Assembly (NCBI GenBank): GCA_963700185.1
Contig: CAVOWP010000031.1
Span: 310,001-374,000 of the forward strand
Direction: 5' to 3'
From: AP-15 sp963700185
Lineage (GTDB): Bacteria > Pseudomonadota > Alphaproteobacteria > ATCC43930 > CGMCC-115725
DNA: 64,000 nt
Shown here: one piece after another, positions 47,772 to 58,968 of the stretch
Layout: every line of letters starts with the position of its first letter
Numbering within the stretch: the first letter of the stretch is position 1
Translations under genes and position numbers: made by a program
The notes under the pieces: model-generated
What the model was told of the DNA's origin: nothing
Databases searched by the model: none
What the model saw: the letters and a program-made list of their open reading frames with translations, nothing else

Positions 47772-49191
47772 ATGGACCTCACGGCGGTTCTGCTGTCCCG
47801 GATTCAGTTCGGAGCAACCGTCGCATTCCACATCATCTTCCCTTCCTTCACGATCGGACTGGCGGCGTGGCTGACCGTGCTCGAGGCGCTGCATCAGTGG
47901 ACCGGGCGTCCGATCTACCGCCTCGTCTTCGAGTTCTGGCTCAAGATCTTCGGCGTGGCCTTCGGGCTCGGCGTCGTCTCGGGGATCGTGATGGCGTTTC
48001 AGTTCGGCACGAACTGGAGCGTGCTGTCGCGGATGTCAGGGCCGATCCAGGGGCCGCTGCTTTCCTACGAGACCTTCACCGCCTTTTTCCTCGAGGCGAG
48101 CTTCTTTGGAATACTGCTGTTTGGCCGCCCTCGCGTCCCGCCGTGGTTTTATTTGTTTTCGACGGCCATGGTGGCGTTGGGAACCACGCTCTCGGCGTTC
48201 TGGATCATGGTCAACAACAGCTGGATGCAGGTGCCGACTGGGTATGTGATGGAGAACGACGCCTTTGCTCCGTACGACTGGGCCAAGATCCTGTTCAGCC
48301 CGGTCGTGTGGGTACGCTTTCCGCACATGCTGATCGCATCCTATCTCACCGGCGCTGTATGCGTTGCCGCCACCGGCGCGTGGTACCTGCTTCGCGGCAT
48401 CTTTTCCGCCGAGGCGCGGATCATGCTCCGGATGGGATTGTACTTCGCCGCCGTGCTCTTGCCGCTCCAGCTGCTTTTCGGACACCTCAACGGCGAATAC
48501 ATCGTTCACCACCAGCCGGCGAAAATGGCGGCGATCGAGGCTCGGTGGCACGACGAGAAGCCGGCTTCCGAGGTGCTGCTCGCCTGGCCGGATGTCGAGA
48601 ACCATCGAAACCTGTTCGCAATTACGCTGCCTCCGCCTTTCGGGAGCTTGATCGAACTTGGACAACCTCTCGGCGGGAGAGGTCGGGCTCGAGAGCATCC
48701 CGCCGGAGAATTGGCCACCGGTGGTGATCCCATTCTTCAGCTTCCGCATCATGGTCGGCTGCTGGGCTGTCATGCTGCTGGTTGCATGGGTCGGCTCGTA
48801 CCTGATCCACAAGGGGCGGATCGAGCAGAACCGGCTGCTGCTCTGGGCGACGTTTCTCAGCTTTCCGCTGCCGTTCATAGCGATATTGACCGGCTGGGTC
48901 ACCGCCGAGGTTGGGCGCCAGCCCTGGGTGGTGTACGGCGTCTTGCGGACCGCCGACGCAATGACACCATTTCTGACCGCTCATACGGTGGAAATCTCGC
49001 TGGCTGTTTATTGCGTCGTCTACAGCTTCATCTTCGCATTCGGAACTTACTACATTTATCGGCTGCTGCGCGCCGGACCGGAAGGACGCCTGGTTCTGCC
49101 CCCCGCGGCCGCTGTTCCCAACCGGCCGATGTCGGTCGTCGACGAGCATCGGCTCACGCCGGATGCTCGCCACGTTGCCGCAGGAGAATAG
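47772..49191 (+). pseudogene. cydA: Cytochrome bd-type quinol oxidase subunit I (CioA-like), frameshifted
   Basis: Inner-membrane quinol oxidase subunit. Helix motifs: LLSRIQFGATVAFHIIFPSF with a haem His, GTNWSVLSRMSGPIQGPLLS, YETFTAFFLEASFFGILLFG, NNSWMQVPTGYVMENDAF, and, after the lesion, NRLLLWATFLSFPLPFIAIL and GWVTAEVGRQPWVVYGVLRT. The Q-loop is short, as in cyanide-insensitive oxidases. One extra C near 48657 separates GSLIE from LDNLSAGEVGLESIPPENWP. Repaired length about 473. AGGAA precedes the ATG at 47772. Confidence 0.9.
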
Positions 49192-49193
49192 CC

Positions 49194-50180
49194 GTGGTCA
49201 TGTTCTGGGTGGCGATACTGGCCGTCAGCATACTCCTCTACGTGCTGCTCGACGGGTTCGATCTCGGGGTTGGCATGCTGTTCGGTTTGACGCACGACGA
49301 GACGAGGCGGCGGGAGATGTTGAGCGCGATTGCGCCGATGTGGGATGGCAACGAGACGTGGCTTGTCGTGGCCGCAGTCGTCCTCTGGGGGGCCTTTCCG
49401 GTCGTCTATGCGACGTTGCTGTCGGCGTTTTATCTGCCGGTGCTGCTGGGGCTGGCGGGGCTGATCCTGCGCGGCGTCGCGTTCGAATACCGTAACAAGA
49501 CGGAGCGGCTGCGCTGGGTCTGGGACACCGGCTTTGCAGGAGGTTCCCTTGTGGCTGCTTTCATTCAAGGCATGATTGTAGGCGCCCTCGTGGAGCAGCT
49601 TCCGATCACCGACGGTCAATACACCGGCGGCGATTTCGGCTGGCTCAGCCCCTTTGCGATGCTGTGCGGTGTCGGCCTATGTCTCGGCTATGCCTTGCTC
49701 GGCGCCTGTTGGCTGGTCAGGAAATGCGAGGGCGACGTCCGCGAGGAAGCGTATCGCTTGATTCCATATCTCGCGATTTCACTGCTCGCCTTTTTGGTCG
49801 TCGTCTTCGGTTACGCCCTGGCCGAAAATCTTCGGGTCATCCACCGATGGGTCGAGCGGCCGTATCTATTTGTCTTCCCGGCGATCGGCGTCGTCGCGGC
49901 GCTAGTGGCAGCAACGAGCGTTCGGCATCGCCGCGATGGAGTGCCGTTCTACATGGTCGCGCTCATTTTCGCGGCGGCGTTCGGCACATTGGCGATCTCG
50001 TTCTGGCCCTACATGATCCCGTTCTCGATCACGATCGAGGAAGCGGCCGCACCCCATTCCAGTCTCGCCTTCATGTTCTGGGGCGAGGGCCTCTTCGTCT
50101 TCCCGCTGATGCTGCTCTACACCGTGATCAGCTACACCGTTTTCAGAGGCAAGGTTCGGCCAACGGCGGGGCATTATTAG
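49194..50180 (+). CDS. cydB: Cytochrome bd-type quinol oxidase subunit II
   Basis: 328 residues, eight to nine membrane helices: FWVAILAVSILLYVLLDGFD, LGVGMLFGLTHDETRRREML, SAIAPMWDGNETWLVVAAVV, LRGVAFEYRNK, and the C-terminal FWGEGLFVFPLMLLYTVISY. A GTG at 49194 is chosen because AGGAG lies 7 bases before; the ATG at 49200 is the alternative. It follows cydA by two bases. No CydX-like small gene was found. A decayed copy of its 3' end lies at 51782-51868. Confidence 0.9.
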   Translation: MVMFWVAILAVSILLYVLLDGFDLGVGMLFGLTHDETRRREMLSAIAPMWDGNETWLVVAAVVLWGAFPVVYATLLSAFYLPVLLGLAGLILRGVAFEYRNKTERLRWVWDTGFAGGSLVAAFIQGMIVGALVEQLPITDGQYTGGDFGWLSPFAMLCGVGLCLGYALLGACWLVRKCEGDVREEAYRLIPYLAISLLAFLVVVFGYALAENLRVIHRWVERPYLFVFPAIGVVAALVAATSVRHRRDGVPFYMVALIFAAAFGTLAISFWPYMIPFSITIEEAAAPHSSLAFMFWGEGLFVFPLMLLYTVISYTVFRGKVRPTAGHY

Positions 50181-50196
50181 AACAGGGGAGGAGGCG

Positions 50197-51429
50197 ATGG
50201 AGGGTCGCTATATTGGCAGTCCGTTCACCAGGCGGTTCTTGCTCGGCCAGGCCGGCATGGCGGGCCTGGCATTCGCAACTGCGCCAGCCTGGGCGCAAGC
50301 GACGATTGATCTTGATTTGCCCGGTGGGCCCGGTGCGCGGCCGATCACGACGGCCTTTCCGCAAAAGGCGGCAATGATTCTGCAGCGGTCGCGTCCGCCG
50401 TTGCTCGAAACGCCGTTCGAGGTTTTCGACAAAGGCGTCTTCACGCCGAACAACGAGTTCTATGTGCGCTGGCACTGGGCGGTCATTCCAACCGAGGTCG
50501 ACGTCGACAAATTTCGCTTGGCCGTGCGCGGGCATGTCAATGAGGTTCTATCTCTGTCACTCCAGCAAATCATGTCCCTGCCTCGGGTGGAGATTGCGGC
50601 CGTAAATCAGTGTTCCGGCAATTCGCGCGGCTTCTTCGAACCCCGTGTCGCCGGCGGCGAGTGGGCGAACGGCGCGATGGGTAATGCTCGCTGGATCGGC
50701 GTCCGGCTCAAGGATGTGCTGGACCGAGCGGGCGTGAAAGCGGGCGCTGTACAGGTTCGTTTCAATGGCATGGACGAGCCGGTCGTATCTGACGGACCGG
50801 ATTTCATGAAGTCGCTGGACATCGATCACGCCCGCGACGGCGAGGCGATGATCGCATATGGAATGAACGGGGAGCAATTGCCGCTGCTAAACGGCTTCCC
50901 ATTGCGATTGGTCGTGCCTGGCTGGTATTCGACCTACTGGGTGAAGATGCTCAACGACATCGAGGTGCTGGATCGATCCGACGAAAATTACTGGATGAAA
51001 ACTGCATACACTATTCCGGATACGCCGCATGCCGACATAAAGCCGGGCGAGACCGGCGTCAAGATGGTGCCGATCAACCGAATGGTTCCCCGTTCCTTCA
51101 TCACCAACATCAAGTCCGGCGAGGTTGTGCAGGCGGGTGCGCCGACGCCCGTGCGGGGCATCGCCTTCGGCGGCGACACCGGCGTTGCGCAGGTGGATCT
51201 ATCGAGCGATGGCGGCAAAACCTGGCAGACCGCCCAGCTCGGCAAAGACGAGGGAAAATACAGTTTCCGTCAATGGGAGGCCCGCTTTACGTTACCCGCA
51301 AAGGGCAACTATACGCTTATGGTCCGATGCACTAACAGCGACGGCGTGGCGCAACCTGCCCAACCCAATTGGAACCCCTCCGGGTTCATGCGCAACGTCA
51401 TAGAAGCGACCCCTATTGTCGCGGCCTGA
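50197..51429 (+). CDS. sorA: Sulfite dehydrogenase catalytic subunit (SorA-like), Tat-exported
   Basis: 410 residues, sulfite oxidase family. Twin-arginine signal SPFTRRFLLGQAGMAGLAFA; Moco Cys in VEIAAVNQCSGNSRGFFEPR; active-site Arg/Tyr region GNARWIGVRLKDVLDRAGVK, GFPLRLVVPGWYSTYWVKML; a C-terminal dimerisation domain (DLSSDGGKTWQTAQLG). Periplasmic oxidation of sulfite to sulfate, with electrons to the cytochrome c encoded 13 bases downstream. Confidence 0.88.
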   Translation: MEGRYIGSPFTRRFLLGQAGMAGLAFATAPAWAQATIDLDLPGGPGARPITTAFPQKAAMILQRSRPPLLETPFEVFDKGVFTPNNEFYVRWHWAVIPTEVDVDKFRLAVRGHVNEVLSLSLQQIMSLPRVEIAAVNQCSGNSRGFFEPRVAGGEWANGAMGNARWIGVRLKDVLDRAGVKAGAVQVRFNGMDEPVVSDGPDFMKSLDIDHARDGEAMIAYGMNGEQLPLLNGFPLRLVVPGWYSTYWVKMLNDIEVLDRSDENYWMKTAYTIPDTPHADIKPGETGVKMVPINRMVPRSFITNIKSGEVVQAGAPTPVRGIAFGGDTGVAQVDLSSDGGKTWQTAQLGKDEGKYSFRQWEARFTLPAKGNYTLMVRCTNSDGVAQPAQPNWNPSGFMRNVIEATPIVAA

Positions 51430-51442
51430 GGAAGACCAGTCC

Positions 51443-51772
51443 ATGCTCCGCAAGATGCTGCCGCTTGCGTTCCTGATGGTTGCCGTACTCGCACCGATAT
51501 CGGGTCAAACGGAACCGCTTATCACGCTGAAGTCGGTGACCGTCGATCTTCCGGACAGCGAGAGGATGTTTCCCGGCCCAGGATCCGATGCAATCAACAA
51601 CAACTGCGTAGCCTGTCACTCCGCAGGCATGGTGTTGAACCAGCCTGCGCTGACAAAATCGGCATGGCAGGCGGAGGTCGCCAAGATGATCAACATCTAC
51701 AAAGCTCCCGTATCCGAGGAAGATGTGGCTGCCATCGTCGACTACCTGGCGCGCACGAAATCTGCTGAATAG
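51443..51772 (+). CDS. sorB: Sulfite dehydrogenase cytochrome c subunit (SorB-like)
   Basis: 109 residues: signal peptide (KMLPLAFLMVAVLAPISG), haem motif CVACHSAG, and a C-terminal helix MINIYKAPVSEEDVAAIVDYLART. Mature size fits the small SorB cytochrome that forms a heterodimer with SorA. Start chosen at 51443 after GAGGAAGACCAGTCC. Co-transcribed with sorA. Confidence 0.85.
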   Translation: MLRKMLPLAFLMVAVLAPISGQTEPLITLKSVTVDLPDSERMFPGPGSDAINNNCVACHSAGMVLNQPALTKSAWQAEVAKMINIYKAPVSEEDVAAIVDYLARTKSAE

Positions 51773-51781
51773 TCCCCCGAT

Positions 51782-51868
51782 TTGCTCGTCTGCTCACTGA
51801 TGCTGCACTACACCGCGATCAGCTACATTGCCTTAAGCGCAAGGTCAAACCAACGGCGGGCTTTATTA
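51782..51868 (+). pseudogene. Decayed copy of the cydB 3' end
   Basis: LLVCSLMLHYTAISYIAL compares with LFVFPLMLLYTVISYTVF at the end of cydB, and the next bases (AAGGTCAAACCAACGGCGGG) match the final codons KVRPTAG with a one-base loss. It lies between sorB and sdhC, so the sor genes are bracketed by cydB ends, as if inserted by recombination between them. Confidence 0.6.
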
Positions 51869-51888
51869 GAAAGAGAGGACGCGTAGCC

Positions 51889-52269
51889 ATGGAACGCCCA
51901 CTGTCGCCATTCATGTTCCCGACGTGGTACCGCTTTCAGATCACGTCGGTCCTATCGATCCTGCACCGGTTCACAGGCATCGCGCTGTCTGTGGGCTCGA
52001 TCCTGCTCGCCTGGTGGTTGGTTGCCGTGGCGGCCGGCGGCGAGGTGTTCGCGGCGACTTACGAGTTCATCGCCTCGCCGATCGGGCTGCTGCTGTTGTT
52101 CGGATGGTCGGTCGCGTTCTTCTATCACCTTTGCAGCGGCATCCGGCACCTCGCTTGGGATGCCGGTTACGGCTTCGAGATCCGCGACGCCTATCGCAGC
52201 GGCTACGCCGTGCTGGCCGCGACGGTCGTGCTGACCGTGCTCGCCTGGCTCTACGTATTGCTGGCCTAG
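51889..52269 (+). CDS. sdhC: Succinate dehydrogenase cytochrome b556 subunit
   Basis: 126 residues, three membrane helices. Signature: RPLSPFMFPTWYRFQITSVL, SILHRFTGIALSVGSILLAW with the SdhC Ser/Arg quinone-site motif, and FYHLCSGIRHLAWDAGYGFE with the haem His. GAGAGGA precedes the ATG at 51889. First of four sdh genes in order C-D-A-B; anchors the dehydrogenase and passes electrons to quinone. Confidence 0.9.
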   Translation: MERPLSPFMFPTWYRFQITSVLSILHRFTGIALSVGSILLAWWLVAVAAGGEVFAATYEFIASPIGLLLLFGWSVAFFYHLCSGIRHLAWDAGYGFEIRDAYRSGYAVLAATVVLTVLAWLYVLLA

Positions 52270-52279
52270 GGAGGTGCCG

Positions 52280-52696
52280 ATGGCAAACACCCGCTCCATG
52301 TCGAATGCGACCGCGCTGCGCGATGAAAATGTGCTTCGGCGCGTGCGCCATCTCGGCAGTGCTCGCGACGGCTTGGCGGAGTGGCGGCTGCAGCGCCGGA
52401 CCGCGCTCGCGCTCATTCCCTTGGGGCTCTACTTCGTCGCCTCGATGCTGCGGCTCGCCACCTCGGACCAAATGACTACGGCTGCATGGCTCAGCTCGCC
52501 GGTGCCGGCACTTCTGACAATCCTTTTCGTGCTGGCATTGCTGGCCCATTCAGTCGTGGGACTGCGCTCGGTCCTCGTCGATTACGTGCATACGCGCGCC
52601 CGGCTAGTCGCCGCCGAGCTGCTGGTGCGCGCTGCCGCGGTGGTGCTTGCAGGCGCCAGCGTGCTCGCCGTGCTCAAGCTCTTCCTCGGTCGGTAG
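52280..52696 (+). CDS. sdhD: Succinate dehydrogenase membrane anchor subunit
   Basis: 138 residues with three membrane helices: VRHLGSARDGLAEWRLQRRT at the start, LALIPLGLYFVASMLRLATS, FVLALLAHSVVGLRSVLVDY with the conserved His and Asp-Tyr of SdhD, and a third helix to FLGR. The HxxxGLRxxxxDY motif places the haem ligand and quinone Tyr. 10 bases after sdhC, 11 before sdhA. Confidence 0.85.
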   Translation: MANTRSMSNATALRDENVLRRVRHLGSARDGLAEWRLQRRTALALIPLGLYFVASMLRLATSDQMTTAAWLSSPVPALLTILFVLALLAHSVVGLRSVLVDYVHTRARLVAAELLVRAAAVVLAGASVLAVLKLFLGR

Positions 52697-52707
52697 GGAG
52701 GCGAACA

Positions 52708-54501
52708 ATGCCCAACAGCTACGACATCATCGACCATTCCTTTGACGTAGTCGTTCTCGGCGCGGGAGGCGCCGGATTGCGCGCAACCCTCGGCATGGTC
52801 GCGGCGGGGCTCAATACCGCCTGCGTCACCAAGGTCTTCCCGACGCGCAGTCACACGGTGGCCGCGCAGGGCGGCATCAGCGCGGCGCTCGGCAACATGG
52901 AAAAAGACGATTGGCGCTGGCACATGTTCGACACGGTCAGGGGTTCCGACTGGCTCGGCGACCAGGACGCCATCGAATACATGTGCCGTGAGGCGATCCC
53001 CGCTGTCATCGAGCTCGAACATCTCGGCGTGCCGTTCAGCCGCACCGAGGCCGGCACGATCTACCAGCGCCGCTTTGGCGGGCACACGACCGAATATGCC
53101 AAGGGCGATATGGCTTATCGGGCCTGCGCCGCTGCAGACCGCACTGGCCACGCGATACTGCACACGCTCTACCAGCAGTGCCTCAAGCACCAGGCGCGTT
53201 TCTTTGTCGAGTATTTCGCCATCGACCTCTTGATGGACGAGGACGGCGCCTGTCACGGTCTTCTCGCCTGGTGTCTGGAGGACGGGTCGATCCACCGCTT
53301 CCGTGCCAATATGACCGTCATTGCGACCGGAGGCTGTGGCCGGGTGTACCAATCCTGCACCTCCGCGCACACCTGCACCGGCGACGGCAACGCGATGGTA
53401 TTGCGGGCCGGGCTGCCGTTGCAGGACATGGAATTCATCCGGTTCCACCCGACCGGCATCTACGGCGCCGGCTGCCTGATCACCGAGGGGGCCCGCGGCG
53501 AGGGTGGCTATCTGACCAACAGCGAGGGCGAGCGCTTCATGCCGAAATATGCGCCGCGCGAGAAGGACCTCTCCTCCCGCGACGTGGTCAGCCGGGCCGA
53601 GGCGGTCGAAATCCGCGAGGGCCGCGGCGTCGGCGAGAAAAAGGACCACATCTATCTGCATCTCGAGCAATTGCCGCCTGATGTCCTCAACGAGCGTCTG
53701 CCGGGCATCGTCGAGACGGCGCGCATTTTCGCTGGTGTCGATGCGCATAAGGAGCCGATCCCGGTAATCCCGACCGTCCATTACGTGATGGGCGGCATCC
53801 CGACCACGATCAAGGCGGAGGTCGTTTCTCCGACCAAGGACAACCCCGATGCGGTCGCGCCCGGTCTGATGGCGATCGGCGAGGCGGCATGCGTCTCAGT
53901 CCATGGCGCCAATCGGCTCGGGACGAACAGCCTCCTCGACCTGATTGTCTTCGGGCGTGCGGCGGCGCTGCGCGCGGCGGAGGTCATCAGGCCCGGATCG
54001 CGCGTGCCGGAGGCGAACGGCCACTCGCAGGAGCGCGCAATGCAGCGGTTCGACAGGATCCGCCACAGCAAGGGCGGCAACAAGCCCGGCGAGATCCGCC
54101 CGCAGATGCAGGAGGTGATGCAATCCGGCTTTGCCGTGTTCCGCCGCGGCGACACCTTGCAGGAGGGGTTGGACAAGCTGGAGGCGCTGCGCGATCCATT
54201 GGAGCGCGTCACGGTCGACGACGATTCGCTACAGTGGAATGTGGCGCTCGTCTCGGCTCTGGAGCTCGCCAACCTCGCGGATCAAGCGGTCGTGATCGCC
54301 CACTCCGCCGTCGCCCGCACCGAATCACGCGGAGCGCATGCGCGCGAGGATTACCAAAAGCGCGATGACGTCAACTGGCTGAAGCACACCTGCATGTGGA
54401 AGGACGAGGACTGGAACGTCAGGTTCGCCTACCGCCCAGTCCATCTCAATGCGCTCTCCAATGAGGTGCAGAGCTTCCCACCCGCCGAGCGCACCCACTA
54501 A
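52708..54501 (+). CDS. sdhA: Succinate dehydrogenase flavoprotein subunit
   Basis: 597 residues, intact. FAD fold DVVVLGAGGAGLRATLGMVA; the covalent-flavin His is in KVFPTRSHTVAAQGGISAAL; substrate Arg/His in FIRFHPTGIYGAGCLITEGA, RGEGGYLTNSEGERFMPKYA and HYVMGGIPTTIKAEV; C-terminal DVNWLKHTCMWKDEDWNVRF. GGGAGG precedes the start. Membrane-peripheral, oxidises succinate to fumarate. A REP-type palindrome separates it from sdhB, an unusual break in the operon. Confidence 0.93.
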   Translation: MPNSYDIIDHSFDVVVLGAGGAGLRATLGMVAAGLNTACVTKVFPTRSHTVAAQGGISAALGNMEKDDWRWHMFDTVRGSDWLGDQDAIEYMCREAIPAVIELEHLGVPFSRTEAGTIYQRRFGGHTTEYAKGDMAYRACAAADRTGHAILHTLYQQCLKHQARFFVEYFAIDLLMDEDGACHGLLAWCLEDGSIHRFRANMTVIATGGCGRVYQSCTSAHTCTGDGNAMVLRAGLPLQDMEFIRFHPTGIYGAGCLITEGARGEGGYLTNSEGERFMPKYAPREKDLSSRDVVSRAEAVEIREGRGVGEKKDHIYLHLEQLPPDVLNERLPGIVETARIFAGVDAHKEPIPVIPTVHYVMGGIPTTIKAEVVSPTKDNPDAVAPGLMAIGEAACVSVHGANRLGTNSLLDLIVFGRAAALRAAEVIRPGSRVPEANGHSQERAMQRFDRIRHSKGGNKPGEIRPQMQEVMQSGFAVFRRGDTLQEGLDKLEALRDPLERVTVDDDSLQWNVALVSALELANLADQAVVIAHSAVARTESRGAHAREDYQKRDDVNWLKHTCMWKDEDWNVRFAYRPVHLNALSNEVQSFPPAERTH

Positions 54502-54545
54502 GAGCCCGACCGAAGATGAATCTACGAATATCAGCAGGTTATTCG

Positions 54546-54650
54546 TTATTCCCGCGCAAGCGGGAATCCACGGCCCCGGGCCTTGAGCGGTTGCCCCCTG
54601 TTCAAGCCAGGGGCAGGCTCTGGACCCCCGCTTTCGCGGGGGCGACGAGC
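54546..54650. repeat. REP-like palindrome between sdhA and sdhB
   Basis: TTATTCCCGCGCAAGCGGGA and, after about 55 bases, CCCCGCTTTCGCGGGGG. Same family as 12571-12648. Its position inside an operon would affect sdhA/sdhB mRNA balance. Confidence 0.7.
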
Positions 54651-54678
54651 CCGCGTGGCGCCTTTCGGAGAATTTTCG

Positions 54679-55456
54679 ATGTCTGAGTTTACTCTCCCCG
54701 CAAATTCGAAGGTGGGCGAGGGCAAGCACTGGGCTGCCGCAACCGGCCGAGCACGTCAAGAGCTTTCGGATCTATCGTTGGGACCCGGCGAAGAACGCCA
54801 ACCCGACGATGGACACGTTCGACATCGATCGCGATCACTGCGGGCCGATGGTCCTCGACGCGTTGGTCAAGATCAACGACCAGGTCGACCCGACCTTGGC
54901 CTTCCGGCGGTCGTGCCGCGAAGGCGTGTGCGGCTCCTGCGCGATGAATATCGACGGGGTGAATACATTGGCCTGTCTGACCCCAATGGACAGCCTCAAA
55001 AAAGGAACGAGCCGCATCACGCCGCTGCCGCATCTGCAGGTGCTGAAGGACCTCGTCCCCGACCTCACCGGATTGTACGCGCAGTACGAGCTGATCGAGC
55101 CTTGGCTGCAAACCGACCAGCCGCCGCCGGACCGCGAGCGCCATCAGTCACCGGAAGAGCGCGCGCAACTCGATGGCCTCTGGGAGTGCATCCTCTGCTT
55201 CTGCTGCTCGACGTCGTGCCCGAGCTATTGGTGGAACCAGGACCGCTATCTCGGCCCGTCGATCCTGCTGCAGTCTTACCGCTGGCTCGCCGACAGCCGC
55301 GATCAGCGCACCGGCGAGCGCCTCGACCGGCTCGAGGACCCGTTCCGGCTCTACCGCTGCCACACCATCATGAACTGCACAAAGACCTGCCCGAAGGGGC
55401 TCAACCCGGCGCGTGCAATCGCCAATACCAAGCGAATGATGGCCGAGCGCGGGTAA
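54679..55456 (+). pseudogene. sdhB: Succinate dehydrogenase iron-sulfur subunit, frameshifted
   Basis: The start MSEFTLPANSKVGEGKHWAA is followed by one extra C near 54748; the frame resumes EHVKSFRIYRWDPAKNANPT and MDTFDIDRDHCGPMVLDALV. Cluster ligands: RSCREGVCGSCAMNIDGVNT for the 2Fe-2S, WECILCFCCSTSCPSYWWN for the 4Fe-4S, and CHTIMNCTKTCPKGLNPARA for the 3Fe-4S centre. Repaired length about 258, normal. GGAG lies before the ATG at 54679. Confidence 0.9.
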
Positions 55457-55488
55457 GGCTGATCCGGCTCCGCTGAAGGAGGCTCTCC

Positions 55489-56643
55489 ATGGCGCTCAGT
55501 CCAGAACCGTTCCGGTTGTCGATCCCCGAGACGGCTCTCGCCGATCTGAAGGCAAGACTGGCAATGACTCGCTTCCCTGATCAGGCGCCGGATGGTCCCT
55601 GGGCCTACGGCACGGACCTGGATTACATGCGCAGCCTTGTCGGCTACTGGAAAGACAGTTTCGACTGGCGCGCGCAGGAAGCCGCGCTGAACGCCTATCC
55701 CCAGTTCAAGGTCAAGCTGCACGACATCGACGTGCACTACCTGCACGTGCCCGGGCAGGGACCGTCACCCATGCCACTACTGCTGATGCATGGCTGGCCG
55801 GGATCGGTCTTCGAGTTTATCGACATCATCCCCCGCCTGACCGATCCAGCCCGCTTCGGCCGCGATCCGGCGGACGCGTTCACCGTGATCGCCCCGTCGC
55901 TGCCCGGCTTCGGCCTGTCGTTCACCCCCGGCCAGAAGCGCTTCAATGTCGCGGCCATCGCCGACTGCCTGTGCGACTTGATGACTGAGGTCCTCGGCTA
56001 TCAGCGCTACGCCGCCCAGGGCGGCGACTACGGCGCGGTCACCTCGGCCCGCCTCGGCCACGCTCACCCGCAGAACCTGATCGGCATCCACGTCAATATG
56101 CTGATCGTTCCACCCGGCCGCCAGCCGCCTCCCAGCCCCACGGAGGAGGAGCGCCGGTACTACGACGAGCAGGCCATCTGGCTCCGGGAGGAAACCGGCT
56201 ACCAATGGATCCAGGGCACCAAGCCGCAGACGCTGGCCTACGCGCTGACCGACTCGCCCGTCGGCCTTGCGGCCTGGATCGCCGAAAAATTCCGCACCTG
56301 GTCGGATTGCGGCGGCGACATACATTCGGCCATCAACCGCAACCGCATGCTCGGCGACATCTGCTTATACTGGTTTACCGGCGCGATTGGCTCCTCCTTC
56401 TGGCCCTACTACGCCCGGATGCACGGCCCGTGGCACATCCCGACCGGCGGGACCGTGGACGTGCCGATGGGATATTGCGCCTTCCCCAAGGAGATGCTCC
56501 GCCCGCCCCGATCGGTGGCGAGCCAGATCTTCACCAACATCCAGCGCTGGACCGAAATGCCCAAAGGCGGCCACTTCGCGGCAATGGAGCAGCCGGAGGC
56601 GCTGGCCGGGGAAATCCAGGCTTTCTTCCGCCCCCTGCGCTGA
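55489..56643 (+). CDS. Epoxide hydrolase (microsomal-type N-terminal domain)
   Basis: 384 residues, alpha/beta hydrolase with the EHN domain at the start (FRLSIPETALADLKARLAMT, WRAQEAALNAYPQFKVKLHD). Oxyanion HGWPGSVFEF, nucleophile Asp in AAQGGDYGAVTSARLGH, and catalytic His in PKGGHFAAMEQPEALAGEI are visible, with the lid Tyr near YWFTGAIGSSFWPYYARMH. Hydrolyses epoxides to diols in the cytosol. Strong ribosome site GAAGGAGG. Its place between sdh and lut genes is not explained by a known pathway. Confidence 0.9.
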   Translation: MALSPEPFRLSIPETALADLKARLAMTRFPDQAPDGPWAYGTDLDYMRSLVGYWKDSFDWRAQEAALNAYPQFKVKLHDIDVHYLHVPGQGPSPMPLLLMHGWPGSVFEFIDIIPRLTDPARFGRDPADAFTVIAPSLPGFGLSFTPGQKRFNVAAIADCLCDLMTEVLGYQRYAAQGGDYGAVTSARLGHAHPQNLIGIHVNMLIVPPGRQPPPSPTEEERRYYDEQAIWLREETGYQWIQGTKPQTLAYALTDSPVGLAAWIAEKFRTWSDCGGDIHSAINRNRMLGDICLYWFTGAIGSSFWPYYARMHGPWHIPTGGTVDVPMGYCAFPKEMLRPPRSVASQIFTNIQRWTEMPKGGHFAAMEQPEALAGEIQAFFRPLR

Positions 56644-56689
56644 TCGCGCCAGGGTCGTCAGCACCGATTGAACAGGAGAGAGGCGACAA

Positions 56690-57429
56690 ATGCGCATTGG
56701 GCTTTTCATTCCCTGCTACATCGACGCCTTCTTTCCGGAAGTTGGTATTGCGACCCTCGAATTGTTGGAGCGGTTCGGCCATGACGTCGTATATCCACGC
56801 GATCAGACCTGTTGCGGACAGCCGATGGCCAATAGCGGGTTCAATGCCGAATGCGCCGAGACCGAGGCGTTATTTGTGCGCAACTTCTCCGGCTTCGATT
56901 ACATCGTCGCGCCGTCCGGCAGCTGCGTCCACCACGTGCGCGACAATTTCGATGCGATCGAGCAGACCGCCGAAGTAAAGGAGGTGCGAGCGCGCACCTA
57001 CGAGATCGTCGAGTTCCTGCACGACATTCTGAAGGTTGATGCGTTTCCATGGGCCCGGTTTCCCCATCGCGTCGGATTGCACAACAGCTGCGGCACCTTG
57101 CGCCGGCTCAAGCACGCGTCTGCTTCCGAATTGCACGAGCCGTTTTTCTCGAAGCCGATGGATCTGCTGTCGAAGGTCGAGGCGATCGAATTCGTCACCC
57201 CGGCGCGACCGGACGAATGCTGCGGCTTTGGCGGCACCTTCTCGGTCTTCGAGGAGGTCGTTTCGACGAAGATGGGCTACGACAAGGTCAGCGATCACGC
57301 CCGCGCCGGCGCCGAGTACATCGTCTCGGCCGACACATCGTGCCTGATGCACCAGCAAGGCTGTGCCGAACGCATCGGCGTGCCGATCAAGTTCATCCAC
57401 ATCGCCCAGATCCTGAATGGAGCCAGCGC

Positions 57430-57433
<4 letters not shown>
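56690..57433 (+). CDS. lutA: Lactate utilisation protein A (LutA-type Fe-S subunit)
   Basis: 247 residues, two CCG domains: DVVYPRDQTCCGQPMANSGF, FVTPARPDECCGFGGTFSVF with downstream EEVVSTKMGYDKVSDHARAG and the last Cys in SADTSCLMHQQGC. LutA with LutB and LutC oxidises L-lactate to pyruvate and reduces quinone. Overlaps lutB by four bases (ATGA at 57430). Confidence 0.92.

Positions 57434-58964
<1,531 letters not shown>

Positions 58965-58968
<4 letters not shown>

Noticed and set aside
47634..50180. A possible CydA-CydB fusion of about 850 codons
   Set aside because: The apparent fusion arises only because the extra base in cydA puts its end out of frame; the true end of cydA and a ribosome site for cydB are both visible.
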